Both the position numbers and the translations under genes were made by a program. From Stemphylium vesicarium (taxonomy: Eukaryota; Ascomycota; Dothideomycetes; Pleosporales; Pleosporaceae), in the NCBI GenBank assembly GCA_004380135.1, contig QXCR01000012.1, positions 62,001 to 126,000 of the forward strand: 64,000 nucleotides of DNA, in the 5' to 3' direction. The notes under the pieces are model-generated. The model did not search any database. It worked only from the letters and a program-made list of their open reading frames with translations, and was not told the origin of the DNA. This document shows positions 32,425 through 43,510 of the stretch, piece after piece; within the stretch, counting starts at the first letter, position 1; each line of letters opens with the position of its first letter.

Positions 32425-34446
32425 ATGCTGTCCAACAATATGCCAGCCGGCATTCAGCGCCAACGAATTCAGCACCGCCGACAACATTCGACGCCCACTG
32501 TTTTCGACGCGCCTACAGTACGCCCATCACCTGCTAACATACACCGACGATCAAACCGGAGTGGCATGAGCTTGGATCTACGCGGCCTCAACCTAGAGCC
32601 CATCCATGCTGCTCGACAAGCCCAATACCAGGACTACACCCAACGACCAGGACCCTTCGACACCCCATCCTTCCAGCAGGAGGACAGTACGGTAAGTAAT
32701 ACTAACAATCTAGGACAAATACCACAGCATTCTTTGCAAGTAGCGCATTCGCACAGACAGCCCCAGCCGGGCCCCCAGGACACCTTTTTGGCATCCCCAG
32801 TACAGATCTCTCCCTCCACACCACGGACTCCGCGAAGGATAAACCGTGCGCAGTCTCCCCAGCAGCTTCCCTCCTCCCCATCTAAACCCCCAACTGAACA
32901 GCAATTGAAAGAACTCCACGAGCACATTCAGTCTGTGTATGGCTCATGTGGACAAGTCTTCATCAACATACTACCCACACCCACTGCGACTCCCCAAAAG
33001 CCAGCGCAGTTGCTGAGCCATGAATCTTTCGGTACAGCTCCCCACCCCTCAAACCTCAGCGCTATGAACGACATCAACCTTGAGCCTACTTCAAAAGCTA
33101 TGACCTTCGACTTTGACAACCCAGAACTCGACATGGGCTACGACTCGTCTTCATACTACACCTCCGACGCGCTTTCGCCATCGCCTGTATCTTCGCCGCG
33201 CCAGAAATCTGTCCAATCCTTCTTCGAGACCATCGAGGAAAACCAAGAGATGATGTTTTCCCAGCCACCCGCGTTGATGCCATCTGCTCAGAGCTCCATG
33301 TCGATGAACGGTCTACCAGCATCCGTCGAATCCTTCTCCCAGCCCCAACTCTTCAACGACCTTGAAGTAGACGCCAGCTACGAGTTCACTGGCATTGCGC
33401 CCGAAGAGGTTCAGAAGTACATTAGCGAACAAGATGCGACCACCGGCAAGTGGACTTGCCTCTACCAAGGCTGCGCCAAGGTCTTTGGCCGCAGGGAGAA
33501 CATCCGATCGCATGTCCAGACACATCTCGGTGACCGTCAATACAAGTGCAACGGATGCGGCAAGTGCTTTGTTCGCCAGCATGACTTGAAGCGCCACGCA
33601 AAGATCCACTCTGGCAACAAGCCTTACAAGTGCCCATGTGGTGCCGGCTTCGCGCGACAAGACGCCCTTACCCGTCACCGCCAACGAGGCATGTGCGTCG
33701 GTGGGTTCCCCGATGCAGTCCGACGACAGGCAAAGCGCGGCCGGCCGAAGAAGAACCGACCAGACATGGAGCAGCGAACCGACAAGGCTAGCAGAACGCG
33801 TCGTGCCTTGGTGTCCGCTCCTTCCTCTTCAGTCGGTTCGCCTTACTCAGAAGCACGTTCTCCCTCACCGATAGAAGGATACGAGCCAGCTCAATCACAA
33901 GATCTACCCCAGCCATTTTCGGATTCGCAGAGCTACAATGACTCTATGAATGCGTCCGATCCTTTCAGGTAAGTACTTGTCTCTTCTTTACCATGAATCC
34001 CGACTAACAGTCTGGCTAGCTTTGAGACCTCGTCAAGCCCCTATGCAGAAGATGCTGGCCTCGTTCAGTCAAGTTATGCTTCTTCCTCATACGCTAGCGA
34101 CCCAGCGTCTATGAACATTCTTCAACAACTCTCTCAGCATTCTCACACACCACCAATGTCGCCCGCTGACGTGCGGCCGCATTCCTCCGGGTCTGCGAAC
34201 GGCTCAAACGCGCCTGTCCAGCCAAGCCCTCTCAAAGTATCTTCCTCGCCCTCGAGGTCGTCGATCCAGTCAAATCAATTCACAACCCCGCCGACCTCAC
34301 CGATCGACGTCAAGGACAATCTTGATGAGCTTTTCGGTGCTATGCCTGACTCTTCTTACTCGCAGTTCGACCTCGAGATGAAGGCCATGGGCGACTTTAC
34401 TTCTTTGGACTCGTCCTCGTACGACCTCTTGGACTTCACTGTATAG
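32425..34446 (+). CDS. C2H2 zinc-finger transcription factor, Ace2/Swi5 type
   Basis: Exons 32425-33968 and 34020-34446, intron 33969-34019. 656 aa. Three tandem C2H2 fingers lie near residues 348-430: C-x4-C-x12-H-x3-H (WTCLYQGCAKVFGRREN), C-x2-C (YKCNGCGKCFVRQHDLKRH) and a short variant (YKCPCGAGFARQDALTRH). They are followed by a basic KRGRPKKN AT-hook-like patch. This finger arrangement is that of yeast Ace2/Swi5 and their filamentous homologues, which control septation, cell-wall and development genes. Long Ser/Pro/Gln-rich arms with S/T-P sites fit CDK and NDR-kinase regulation known for Ace2. A GTAAGT and TACTAAC sit in the coding sequence near 32691-32708; they are left unspliced because the frame is open. 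Confidence 0.9.
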
Positions 34447-35461
34447 AGCAGACTTTTTCGCGTTGCGGTATTTGTGCGAGACTGTATGATATTGTTTTGG
34501 GATGTTACGAACGTATAATGACCTGGCGTTCGCATAATCTCTGGAAGATGGTTTAGCGCATTGTTTTCAATTTTCCATTTGGGCGGGCTCTCAAGATCAT
34601 GATATGATCAAGGCTTTTTTTTCACGAAAGAACGATGTTTCGCTTCTTGTTTTTGGCATTGTAGGGGCCGCAAAGTATGGGTTCACGCTCCTTTGTCTGG
34701 CATATTTGTTTTTAAAAGGCGTATACGGTTAGGATATTTGACGGTTGAACGTGTGGATGAGTGCAGGAATCTGGTAGCGATGAATCGCTATGAACAGATG
34801 AACGCCTCCGTAGAAATGCGACAATGTTGGAAAGGCTGCTCAATTGAGCCCATCATCTACTTCACTTCCAATGAACTTTTCCCCAACAGTGACTACTGAC
34901 AGAAAGTCAACAGCTCAGCGGAGCCAAGTGCGACGCGCGCCACTGTTTACGGGGCCCGTTGTCGCAGAGATGACAGTGCCACCGGGGTGATTGACGTAGC
35001 TGACGTCATGACATCTGATCGCGCGCGGGCGTGTTACCGCGTCGCGCCAATCCCTTTTCTCCCATCCCAACCTTTCCAATATCACACAGTTTCAGATCGA
35101 TAGCCCTAGCATCGCATTCAGAGATGCACTAAGCACACCCAGCCACTCATCTGGTTTCCCGGGGCCGCTTTTATCCACTTTCCCGATCGTCCCCGATCGT
35201 ACCTGACGATCAGCACGATATCTATGATGTCGATGCAGGGATTGCACAAAGCCATGGTGGTCTGGCATCCCGTTCGCGAATGCGATCAGTTCCGCGATTC
35301 AAGAGAGCGATGATGTAAATGCATGGTTCAGGGAGGTGTCTACAGGAGGTCCGAAATCATATGTACATCCCTCTGCGGATGTCTGTCTTGTAAACTGTTA
35401 TCATTCAACTTTCTCGCCATACACCATCTTGCATCATAGTACCTATACACATTACCATACA
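34447..35461. other. Intergenic region with CRE palindrome
   Basis: 1.0 kb upstream of the kinase-fold gene. TGACGTCA at 35001-35008 is preceded by a half-site TGACGTAG at 34992. A direct repeat CCCGATCGT occurs twice near 35182-35200. No protein-coding frame is convincing. Confidence 0.4.
35001..35008. promoter_or_regulatory. CRE-type palindrome TGACGTCA with half-site
   Basis: Full ATF/CREB consensus about 455 bp before the kinase-fold gene start, with a TGACGTAG half-site 9 bp before it. The 11-mer AGCTGACGTCA is shared with the site at 30955. Confidence 0.45.
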
Positions 35462-36934
35462 ATGGCGCCAACCGGCACCAAAACCAGGGCCCACACTCTC
35501 CACTTCTCGTACGACAGCGACGACAGTTGCGCCCTGACGACTCTCATCAATGATGTGCGGTTCCACGTAACTGTCGACCCCAAGGAGTTGCAAAAGTCGA
35601 GAGAGAAGCCCTTGTATTACGAATACCTCGACAAGATCTCCGCGCTTCGCGAAGCAGAAGAGAGAGAAGAAGAGAAGACCGAAGAACGAGAATCCAAGGT
35701 TCACAGCAGGAAGAACAAGAAGAGTAGTAGAGAAGGATCCGAGGGCTCAGAAGGCAAAGACAGTGGCGTTGACGTCGCTGCCGATGAAGACGATGACGAG
35801 TACGTAGAAGAGGAAGAGGCAGGCGAAGATGAAGATCAAGATTCTGCCAGCGCAGGCATGGAATTGCGAAACTGGATCCTCGCTTCCTTCTCCGACATCA
35901 CAAACACTTACGCACCACCGAACCGCGAACCCGAGGAGTCTACGATATACGAATGGTATCACGGCCCAACATACTTCTACACTATGCAAATTGCCAATGG
36001 CGAACTATCACCCGCGCTCCAAGAAGCAACTGCAGAACTAGAAAAGAAGATTGAGGATCTCGTACCACGCATGAAATTGCCAAAGTACATGCAAGACTAC
36101 AAGCTACCCTGGCTGAACGCAAACGACCTGACCGTGCAGTCCGAAGTCAGCATGCCTCCACCCGCACATCCTGGACAAGTCATACACAAAGAGACGGGCG
36201 CCATATATTTCTTCAAACCCGTGGTGGCTGAACAACCCGATTCTGTGAAGCGCGAGATCAGGATCATGCAAAAGCTCGAGAAGCTCAACCTCGACATCAA
36301 GTTCCCCCGTCTGCGCGGCTTCGTTTCCTTTGGAAAGAGCAAGACAGACACCATGGGCATGCTACTTGAGAACATCCGCTACCCAACGCCCTTGACCAAG
36401 CTCCTGCGCTCCAGCGTCGACGAAGACGCACGCGCGGAATGGAGTAGGAAGAGCGAACAATACATCAAGGCTCTGCATGACAACGGTATCATCTGGGGCG
36501 ACGCCAAAGCAGACAACTTCATGGTGGACGCTGATTCAGAGCTTTGGATCATTGATTTCGGGGGTAGTTACACGGAGGGGTGGGTGGATCCTGAGATAAG
36601 CGAGACTCTAGAAGGCGACGACATGGGACTGGAGAAGATTCAAGCTGCGCTCGAGGATCCTGACAAGAACACCGCTGATCTGGGGCTGGTTGATGACGAC
36701 GAAGACGAGGAAGACGAGCAGAATGGCCTAGTCGACCAGAGTGTGGCTGAGAAGGAAGTGATAGAAAGTGTGAGCGAGGTCAAGGAGACAGCCAGCACAT
36801 TGTTCGTCACCGAAAAGTCCGCTGGGGAGGAGGTAACCAAGACGGAGAAGAGAAAGAGGGCCGAAGACGAAGTCGACGAACTAACAATAGAAGACAGCGG
36901 CTCAGAAAGCGCTCGGAAGAAGAGAAAAGAGTGA
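35462..36934 (+). CDS. Protein-kinase-fold protein with acidic and nuclear-signal regions
   Basis: Single exon, 490 aa from the ATG at 35462. The N-terminal 130 residues end in a highly acidic Glu/Asp tract. The C-terminal half of a kinase fold is clear: HDNGIIWGDAKADNFMVD supplies the catalytic-loop Asp and Asn, and LWIIDFGGSYTEGWVD supplies the DFG. Upstream, IYFFKPV may carry the ATP-binding Lys, and a glycine-rich loop is not obvious. The acidic segment repeats after the domain, and the tail ends with KRKRAEDE and ARKKRKE, probable nuclear signals. This atypical kinase type (GDxKxxN and DFG with a weak P-loop) is common in filamentous fungi, and I know no assigned substrate. The start is supported by alignment of the ATG with the only long frame. 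Confidence 0.75.
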   Translation: MAPTGTKTRAHTLHFSYDSDDSCALTTLINDVRFHVTVDPKELQKSREKPLYYEYLDKISALREAEEREEEKTEERESKVHSRKNKKSSREGSEGSEGKDSGVDVAADEDDDEYVEEEEAGEDEDQDSASAGMELRNWILASFSDITNTYAPPNREPEESTIYEWYHGPTYFYTMQIANGELSPALQEATAELEKKIEDLVPRMKLPKYMQDYKLPWLNANDLTVQSEVSMPPPAHPGQVIHKETGAIYFFKPVVAEQPDSVKREIRIMQKLEKLNLDIKFPRLRGFVSFGKSKTDTMGMLLENIRYPTPLTKLLRSSVDEDARAEWSRKSEQYIKALHDNGIIWGDAKADNFMVDADSELWIIDFGGSYTEGWVDPEISETLEGDDMGLEKIQAALEDPDKNTADLGLVDDDEDEEDEQNGLVDQSVAEKEVIESVSEVKETASTLFVTEKSAGEEVTKTEKRKRAEDEVDELTIEDSGSESARKKRKE

Positions 36935-36990
36935 TGATACCCCCCGTCATACCTAACCCGCCCTTTCCTTTCTCCCTTTCCTATCTAGTT

Positions 36991-37602
36991 CTAATTAATA
37001 CGATCGAATTCATCAATTTCACCAATTCCACCTGCTGATAAGTCACCCATATCAAACTCAACCATCTTGAAACTCTCCCTTTCCCCCAACTCCCTCAGAT
37101 CCTGTACGAACCGCGCCGCAGCGTCGTCGTAATCAATCCCTTTGTCCCCCTTCCACACCACTTTACTCGTGTTCCCGTCCTCCATCAGCATCACAAGCGC
37201 AAGTTGGTCCTTGGCGACCGCTCGCTTACCCGCCGCTGGAACAACGTCGTATATGTACGATAGGCGCAGCGATCCGCGGACGAGCAGGCCGTTTGACGAG
37301 TTGAATCGCGCAGTGTTGGATGTGATGACGATGGCAAGGTAGTCTGTAGTGAAGGGTGCGTTATCAGCGAGCTGATGGCAACATGTGGGAGCATGGTTCC
37401 GGGGATGGTTCTTCGTGTGGTATCAAAAAGACTTACTGGATAAATACCGTGCTTCGAGTTCCGATCGCGCTACGTTTTGGATGTCGAATAAGGCCATGAT
37501 TCGCTGGCTGATTAACTGTACATCTTGCGTGCATCGTTTTTCTTGCTTTCCGAGGGCTAGGCGGTATATTGCGTCGATGAATTCTTGCGGGTTTGTATCC
37601 AT
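36991..37602 (-). CDS. Unrecognised small protein, uncertain 5' end
   Basis: Minus-strand exons 37602-37437 and 37343-36991, intron 37344-37436 (GTAAGT donor, CTACAG acceptor). The first in-frame ATG gives 172 aa. The join reads ARYLSNYLAIVITSNTARFN, and the second exon continues LLVRGSLRLSYIYDVVPAAGKRA and a charged C-terminus DFDRIN-like tail. The frame remains open for another 42 codons upstream, to about 37728, with a coding-like sequence (TTWTSDAYTIRYRILPPPSD) but no ATG. The true start may therefore be an upstream exon or a near-cognate codon such as the TTG at 37692. No signal peptide or membrane segment. I do not recognise the family. It lies convergent with the kinase-fold gene. Confidence 0.6.
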
Positions 37603-37825
37603 GTCGCTGGGGGGCGGAAGAATGCGGTATCGTATGGTGTATGCGTCAGAGGTCCATGTTGTACAGTGCGCGTTCTGCTTGTTGAGAGGCAACTGACGAC
37701 TACACCACCCACGTGAAGGAAAGCGCAAACCGAGTGTGAGGAGTTGGCGGGAGCAAGAGCGAGTGGAGTGAATGAACTGAAGTGGAGTGGAAAGGTTGTC
37801 ATGTCATCGTTATTACTCTTGGCTT

Positions 37826-38919
37826 TCACCAGCTTATAGATGTGCACAGCACTACCATCGCACCTAGCATGCCTATCATGACCATAGACAGTGACTCGCT
37901 TGACATCCTCACGGCGGCTCCGAGGACAGCGTCACCGCCACCACCTTGACCAGGCGCAATCTCACCTTGTCCATTTGTTCCTCCATTTTGTCCATTGCCT
38001 ATTCCAGATGATCCGTCATCCTGACCATTTCCACCGACTTGTCCACCGTCGCTCCTTGGGCTGGTCTCGATTGGGATGTCTTTGATGGGCTGTCCAGGCG
38101 GATTGTTTACGCTATTCACCTGCGTCTGGAAGTCTTCTAGCGGGTTCTCAATCATGTCGCAGGGCATGCGACCTCCATTTGCGCTGAGCGGGCCGGGGGC
38201 AGGCTTTGTCGTCAGCTGACTTGCACCAGGAAAGCGCTGGATGCTGTTTGTGACGCTGATGGGGAGATTGAAGATGGTATAACGCTCTACCCCATTGAGC
38301 CGGTAGTTTTGGTGAATACTGATATTGTAGTCGCCTCTTGCTGTTGCGCCGTCATCGTCGTTGTTGTCGCCAACTAGACATTCTGGCCATTCGAAATTGA
38401 TATGCTTGACCGTTTGCCCGCTTTCCTGATCGAGGATGTCGGCGAATGGGGGTGTAGACGTTGTCACGTTGGAGATTGTAAAGTTCTTTTGCGTGGTCGT
38501 GGATGTGAGGAAGAGCGTGAAGTTGAAGACTTGCGTGAGCGGGTCGGCGATGTTGCGCGGTGGAACGGGGAGTTTGCCGTCGGCGGATACATCGAGCGCG
38601 ATGTGGAGGAAGTCGCCGCCCATGGGCGTGAAGGGTTGGGGCTGAGCATCTTGTTAGCCCGAATACTGTGATGATAGGCAATTAGACGTACTGCTAGTAT
38701 TATCCCCAGCCCAGGTGTAAAGATTCGGCCATTCTCGATATTGAACGCGCTGCTATCAGGCCCATTGTTCTGCCCATTACGATTATTGTTGCCGTCCTGT
38801 CGTTGCTGGAGTCCTTCGCGGCGCGAAGACCACGCTCCTAGCATCTGCGCATCGACGGCCCTGTATATTAGACATAACGAAAAGAAAGGCAACAGTTGGA
38901 AGAACGAAGCGAACATCAT
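37826..38919 (-). CDS. Secreted, putative GPI-anchored cell-surface protein
   Basis: Minus-strand exons 38919-38692 and 38641-37826, intron 38642-38691 (50 nt). 347 aa. Residues 1-24 are a good signal peptide (ASFFQLLPFFSLCLIYRAVDA). The mature part starts with Arg/Gln/Asn-rich sequence and has an ordered middle with VFNFTLFLTS and HINFEWPECLVG. A Gly/Gln/Asn-rich linker (GGQVGGNGQDDGSSG) follows, and the protein ends with a hydrophobic tail (SMVMIGMLGAMVVLC) typical of GPI attachment. Several N-x-S/T sequons. No catalytic motif was recognised, so role is unknown; cell-wall surface location is inferred. Confidence 0.75.
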
Positions 38920-39496
38920 TGCTCAACAACGATGCGCATGCTGACCAGCAGTAACGAAAGAAGAAACAAAGAAAGAAGGAAAGAGAGTGGACGAGACGGT
39001 AACCTATGGTATGAGACTCAATTAGCAAGACATCAAGGAGCGCAATCAAATGCGACCAGTGCTATGCACACCAAACCGCGATGACCGGTAGAGACCTAGC
39101 GGACCCGACGATCTTGTGCATAAGGCTTGGTAGAGGGCGAAAACAGGCCGTTCCAATAGGATTGGGTAAAATAAGCCTTATTGAGGTTTACGTATAGTCT
39201 CGAAATGATAAAGTGAGACGCGTCGTGTTTGGGTCGTGACAGTTCGGCTGGAGTTCGGCCCGGGAGGGGAAGATGTTTGCTTAGTCAATGGTTCCCTCAC
39301 AATCCGTCAACAACGACTGCTTTTCGCATGTTAAGGAAAGCAGGCACAAGATTGAATCACTAATATACTGGCAACATGCAATACAGTCTAGACCAAGACG
39401 TTCATGTTGTCTATTAATGTCCAGAGTGTAACAGCAAATGTCGCTTAACGTCATTGTTAATGCACTCGTTAATTCATGAAATATCATGTTGTATAC
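38920..39496. other. Intergenic region
   Basis: About 580 bp between the surface-protein start and the REV1 3' end. No gene, repeat or clear regulatory site recognised. Confidence 0.45.
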
Positions 39497-42400
39497 CTAG
39501 TCAAAAGCCACAGCACCCAAGCCCCTCTCTTTGCTCGCCTTCAGTATACCGTCTTTGATACTAGCGAGTGATTTGATCCACGGCTCCGATGCGAAACTGT
39601 CGTTGGAATCTGCTTCATCGCTGATGACATAGTCAATCCATCTCACTAGACTGACTGCCTTGTTTATATCCCTCTCTTCTAGTATCACCTTGCTGAGATA
39701 CTTGATGAGTGCAGCGGCATCCTCCTTGTATGGTCCTTCGTCGAATTCATTGATCCATTGTCTCATTGCACCTCGTAAATCAGACTCCGCTGACAACTTC
39801 TCCGTAGTGAATATCGGCTTGATAGGCCGCGGAACTCTGATCTTCGGCACAGGTTTGCGTGGTTGAGGCGCTGGTGGGGCCTTGCTCTTGCGTGTGACTG
39901 CAAAGCGAAAGGAGTTCAGTTTTGCAGCTCTGTGCTGCGCGATCACCTCCTTGCGCATATCCTCGGGCAGCGCGGCAAGGAACTCAGGGTCGAGATCATC
40001 TTCTTTGTCAGCCCGTGTGATGGTGGGCGCTTCAAAAGCATCATCACTAAGACTGGCAGAGTTCTCTCTACTGACATCATCTCGGGCAGGGTTCTTCAGC
40101 GATATGAAATTGGCTTGGGTCAGCGTCTTGCCGGTTTTGCTAATGGTCTTGGCTTGTGCAGCTGCGGCGAGCATTGCGGATCTTGGTGGTCGACCTCTCC
40201 CGCGTTTGACTGGCACGATTAGTTTGTTCGCAGGAATCCCGATGATCCTGTTTTTACGAGGCGATTGAGGCAAAATAGTCTGATCTACCCCTCTTGATCG
40301 TCGTGAAGGAGAAAAGGGCGATTCATTGGCTGTGTACTGCGCGAGTACTTCGGCGCGCACCTCTGCTGGTAAAGCAGCAAGGATTTCTGGGTCGAGCTGA
40401 GACTGCGCAGGAAGGGCCGTCATGGCGAATGGTAGAGATTTGGACGACGCACTGGGTCCGCCATCTCTTGTTGGACTACGCGCAGGCGTGGGAGACGATT
40501 GTCGAGTTTGGCGCAAGAGCTTGCTTCGAATATCCTCTGGTAACTCAGCAAGCACCTTGGGATCGACCTGGGAAGGCATAATGAATTGTGTGCCTAGCAT
40601 GTTGAGCGGGCGTCGAGAAGGCGTCGAGACATTCAGCTCCTCGGCTCCAAATGCGACGTGGTCGTCGCCAGATGGTGCCTTGGTTTTTCGCGGAGTTTCT
40701 GGATCGTCTTGAATTGGATCCTCAGCGAACTGTGGTGCTCTCGCTGCACGCGCTGGTTCTACATTTCCAACCTTGAACTTTAATTTCCGTTGTGAGCTCT
40801 GAAGGCTGCCATCCGTAGCCGTTCTCATGGGTTCCAGCTTGGTCATCTGCATACCAATGCCACGCAATTCTCCAGGAGAGAATCCAAAGCCTCGTAGTAT
40901 CGCCACAGCTTCCTTCGCCAGGACTTCTTTTGCGTTGGTCGCAACACCAAGTAATAAACTTCTGTTATGGGTGTCGCACTTTCCATGCCCAAGATGTTTT
41001 GGGGGGTCCAGAGGCGCATTTGGCGATCGTCTCATAATCTTCATTGTGAACTGCTTTCCCTTGACCCCCTCCTTCAACAATCGTTTCTGAAGCTCTCCAC
41101 AAAGGCTAGTGATGAATTCCTCGGCTTGCTCTTGGTTCTCAAAACGAACACCCCAGTTTACCTCCGCAGAAACAGACTTGCGGACGACCTGCTCTCCAAC
41201 TTCATGACGATCGACACCCCGAGCATATTCATACAGCTTCTCGCCAGTTTTGGGACCAAGTGTTTGAATAAGTCTCTCTTTTGTGAGCTCGCGGAGGTCC
41301 TTGACAAATTTCACGCCAATGTCTTCAAGCTTACCCCCAATCGACCGTGCAACACCTGGCAGATCCTGCACTTGGAGTTGGCCGATGAAATCAAGCACTT
41401 CCTCGGGCTTGATCTGATATTGACCTGCAGGTTTTGCCTTGCGCAGGGCCACTTTTGCGAGCAAAATGTTGTTGCCAATGCCGACGGAAACGTTACATCC
41501 AGTCCTGGATCTGACTTCGTCCCGCAGATTTAGCGCAATCTCCTCAGCCTTCGCCTGCTCACGGTAATTACTACCCTCGGAATATCTCTTGCCGTCACTG
41601 CCACCCACGGCAATGCACAAATTTGACACATCGATGAGGGCTTCATCGACACTAACACTTTGGACCAAGCCTCCAGTCGCAAGAATGGCGTCGTAGAATG
41701 TGCGACTAGTTTCTTCATAAGCCGGAAAATCGTATGGTAAGATTTTGAGATCAGGACATAGTTCTTGCGCTCGCTTCATCCACATGCCGTTCTTGACACC
41801 ATATGTGCGCGCCGGGTAGTTGCAGCTTGCAATCTCTGATCCGTTCCCTTGACCGTGGGCCACCACGGCGGGTTTGTCTTTGTATTCAGGGTGTTTCTTC
41901 AGACTGACTGCAGCAAAGAAGCTGTCAAAGTCAACGTGGAGGATGTATCGCGGGGCACCTGGTGCGCGTTTCTGGTGCGCTCTTTGTGACGAAGTCTTCT
42001 CGCTGGCCATGGCCTGCAGTTGAGCCTTGAGGTCTGCTTTCCAGGTAGATAGATAATGTAAGCGTGACTCCCGGTAATACTGCTCAAGAAAGTTCGGATC
42101 TACGACAGTGGACCGACGAATGTTGGGGTCACGAAGGAGCATGGCATTGTGTTCCTCAGCCGTCAGCGCTCTGTTCTTATGCGCCAAGACGTTTGGCTGG
42201 ACAGGTGCTCGTACAGCTCCTTCCTCAATTTCATCACCAGGCCGCAAGTATGGAGCGACAGGAGAACTTGGATCGGCATAAAGACTGTCATGGAAATCAC
42301 TCGCGAGATGTTCAGTCTCTACTGCAGCTAACGAAGGGCTCGTCTTGGGCGGCGTGACTAGCTTTCCAGGTTTACTAGATTTCTCGGGTGCAGATGGGTC

Positions 42401-43114
42401 GGAAAGACTCTCAGGCTGACGGGAAGGGGGAAGATCTTCTATGCCGTCTTCGGGTGTAGGAAGACGCTGCTTCTGCTTCGAGAAGCGCGAGCGCATAGTA
42501 CTGGACGGCGTTGGCGTGCTAGACGGCCCGGCCTGGCTGCCCCTCAACTGGCCGGTGTACCAACTGGCGTCCGTCTGGTCTCGATAACCCCTTGTTTTGA
42601 CGTTCGATTGAGATGTAATGCTACCTTTGTCGAATACCAGCACATTCTGCTTCTCGCCCTCATCGATTACGCGGTATTCGTTCCATGGCAACAGTCGCCC
42701 CGCCTTTATGCTGTCCACCACCCATGCCGGCTTTACGATGCGGTATCTCCGGAACTCGATGGCCTTCTTTGGCGTGAGGCTGCTGGCGATGATGTGCGTC
42801 ACGGTAGTCTTTCCGTCGAGGTATTGCATAAACCCCCCGCCATGCTGGACTATGAGGATGTGCAGGTCGTTGAGCGATGGCTGGGTGTAGCCGTTGACGT
42901 GGGCCACGACCCCTTTGAAGATCTGAGGCTTGTCGCCTACTTGAGATCGGATATCCGCATCCAGATTCTGTAGTTTTATCTTCTTCCGTCGAAAGTAGTC
43001 GGTAAAGCCTCCAAAGGCCGAGCCTCGGTACTCTTCCCCATCTTCGCCGTCAAACTGGTGGCTGGCAATGCGCTTGCGGACCGACTCGGAGTTCTTCTCT
43101 AGACGGGAGCCCAT
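39497..43114 (-). CDS. REV1: DNA repair protein Rev1 (Y-family polymerase)
   Basis: Single exon, 1205 aa. An N-terminal BRCT domain (about 65-150) has HILIVQHGGGFMQYL and ending KPAWVVDSI. The Y-family catalytic core starts near residue 390 with YILHVDFDSFFAAV, which holds the first catalytic Asp, and SVSVDEALID near 488 holds the Asp-Glu pair. Three short LP-x-D/E-[IVM]-R motifs near residues 853, 908 and 1041 (LAELPEDIRSKLL, LAALPAEVRAEVL, LAALPEDMRKEVI) match ubiquitin-binding UBM motifs. The C-terminal 100 residues form the helical domain that binds Pol zeta and other translesion partners. Rev1 inserts dCMP opposite abasic sites and scaffolds translesion synthesis. Divergent from FPR4 over about 400 bp. 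Confidence 0.95.
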   Translation of the reverse strand: MGSRLEKNSESVRKRIASHQFDGEDGEEYRGSAFGGFTDYFRRKKIKLQNLDADIRSQVGDKPQIFKGVVAHVNGYTQPSLNDLHILIVQHGGGFMQYLDGKTTVTHIIASSLTPKKAIEFRRYRIVKPAWVVDSIKAGRLLPWNEYRVIDEGEKQNVLVFDKGSITSQSNVKTRGYRDQTDASWYTGQLRGSQAGPSSTPTPSSTMRSRFSKQKQRLPTPEDGIEDLPPSRQPESLSDPSAPEKSSKPGKLVTPPKTSPSLAAVETEHLASDFHDSLYADPSSPVAPYLRPGDEIEEGAVRAPVQPNVLAHKNRALTAEEHNAMLLRDPNIRRSTVVDPNFLEQYYRESRLHYLSTWKADLKAQLQAMASEKTSSQRAHQKRAPGAPRYILHVDFDSFFAAVSLKKHPEYKDKPAVVAHGQGNGSEIASCNYPARTYGVKNGMWMKRAQELCPDLKILPYDFPAYEETSRTFYDAILATGGLVQSVSVDEALIDVSNLCIAVGGSDGKRYSEGSNYREQAKAEEIALNLRDEVRSRTGCNVSVGIGNNILLAKVALRKAKPAGQYQIKPEEVLDFIGQLQVQDLPGVARSIGGKLEDIGVKFVKDLRELTKERLIQTLGPKTGEKLYEYARGVDRHEVGEQVVRKSVSAEVNWGVRFENQEQAEEFITSLCGELQKRLLKEGVKGKQFTMKIMRRSPNAPLDPPKHLGHGKCDTHNRSLLLGVATNAKEVLAKEAVAILRGFGFSPGELRGIGMQMTKLEPMRTATDGSLQSSQRKLKFKVGNVEPARAARAPQFAEDPIQDDPETPRKTKAPSGDDHVAFGAEELNVSTPSRRPLNMLGTQFIMPSQVDPKVLAELPEDIRSKLLRQTRQSSPTPARSPTRDGGPSASSKSLPFAMTALPAQSQLDPEILAALPAEVRAEVLAQYTANESPFSPSRRSRGVDQTILPQSPRKNRIIGIPANKLIVPVKRGRGRPPRSAMLAAAAQAKTISKTGKTLTQANFISLKNPARDDVSRENSASLSDDAFEAPTITRADKEDDLDPEFLAALPEDMRKEVIAQHRAAKLNSFRFAVTRKSKAPPAPQPRKPVPKIRVPRPIKPIFTTEKLSAESDLRGAMRQWINEFDEGPYKEDAAALIKYLSKVILEERDINKAVSLVRWIDYVISDEADSNDSFASEPWIKSLASIKDGILKASKERGLGAVAFD

Positions 43115-43510
43115 GATGATGTATATTCGGCGGGTCGAGGGCGTTCATCAGGGCCGGGGTCATGATGGAGCGTCGCGAGCGTATCAGGGCTGCTGCATTT
43201 CGATATGCGTATCGGTGGGAGGGAAGTGCGCGTGCTGTGGCGCGTAACACCGCGATTCTGTCACGCTAGCAACGCTAAGTGGATCGTTCTGCCGGCGGTG
43301 AAAGGCCGCTAAGAGAAAGCTGCAGGGCTTGGCGAACTTTTTCTACCTCTCGAGGCCGCTGCTCTCAAGTTTCTCGTTTTTCGCTATCATCCTGCTCTAC
43401 CAGCTGTCCTCGAGCTGTGCAATTCCCTGAGCAAAGAAGACTTACACGACTGAGAATTACTCAGTATACCCCCCGATACATCGTTTTATTCATTTGCGAC
43501 AATCTTCAAC
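43115..43510. promoter_or_regulatory. Divergent promoter region (REV1 / FKBP)
   Basis: About 400 bp between the two starts. Pyrimidine-rich near 43340-43420, with no clear TATA box or named factor site. Confidence 0.4.
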
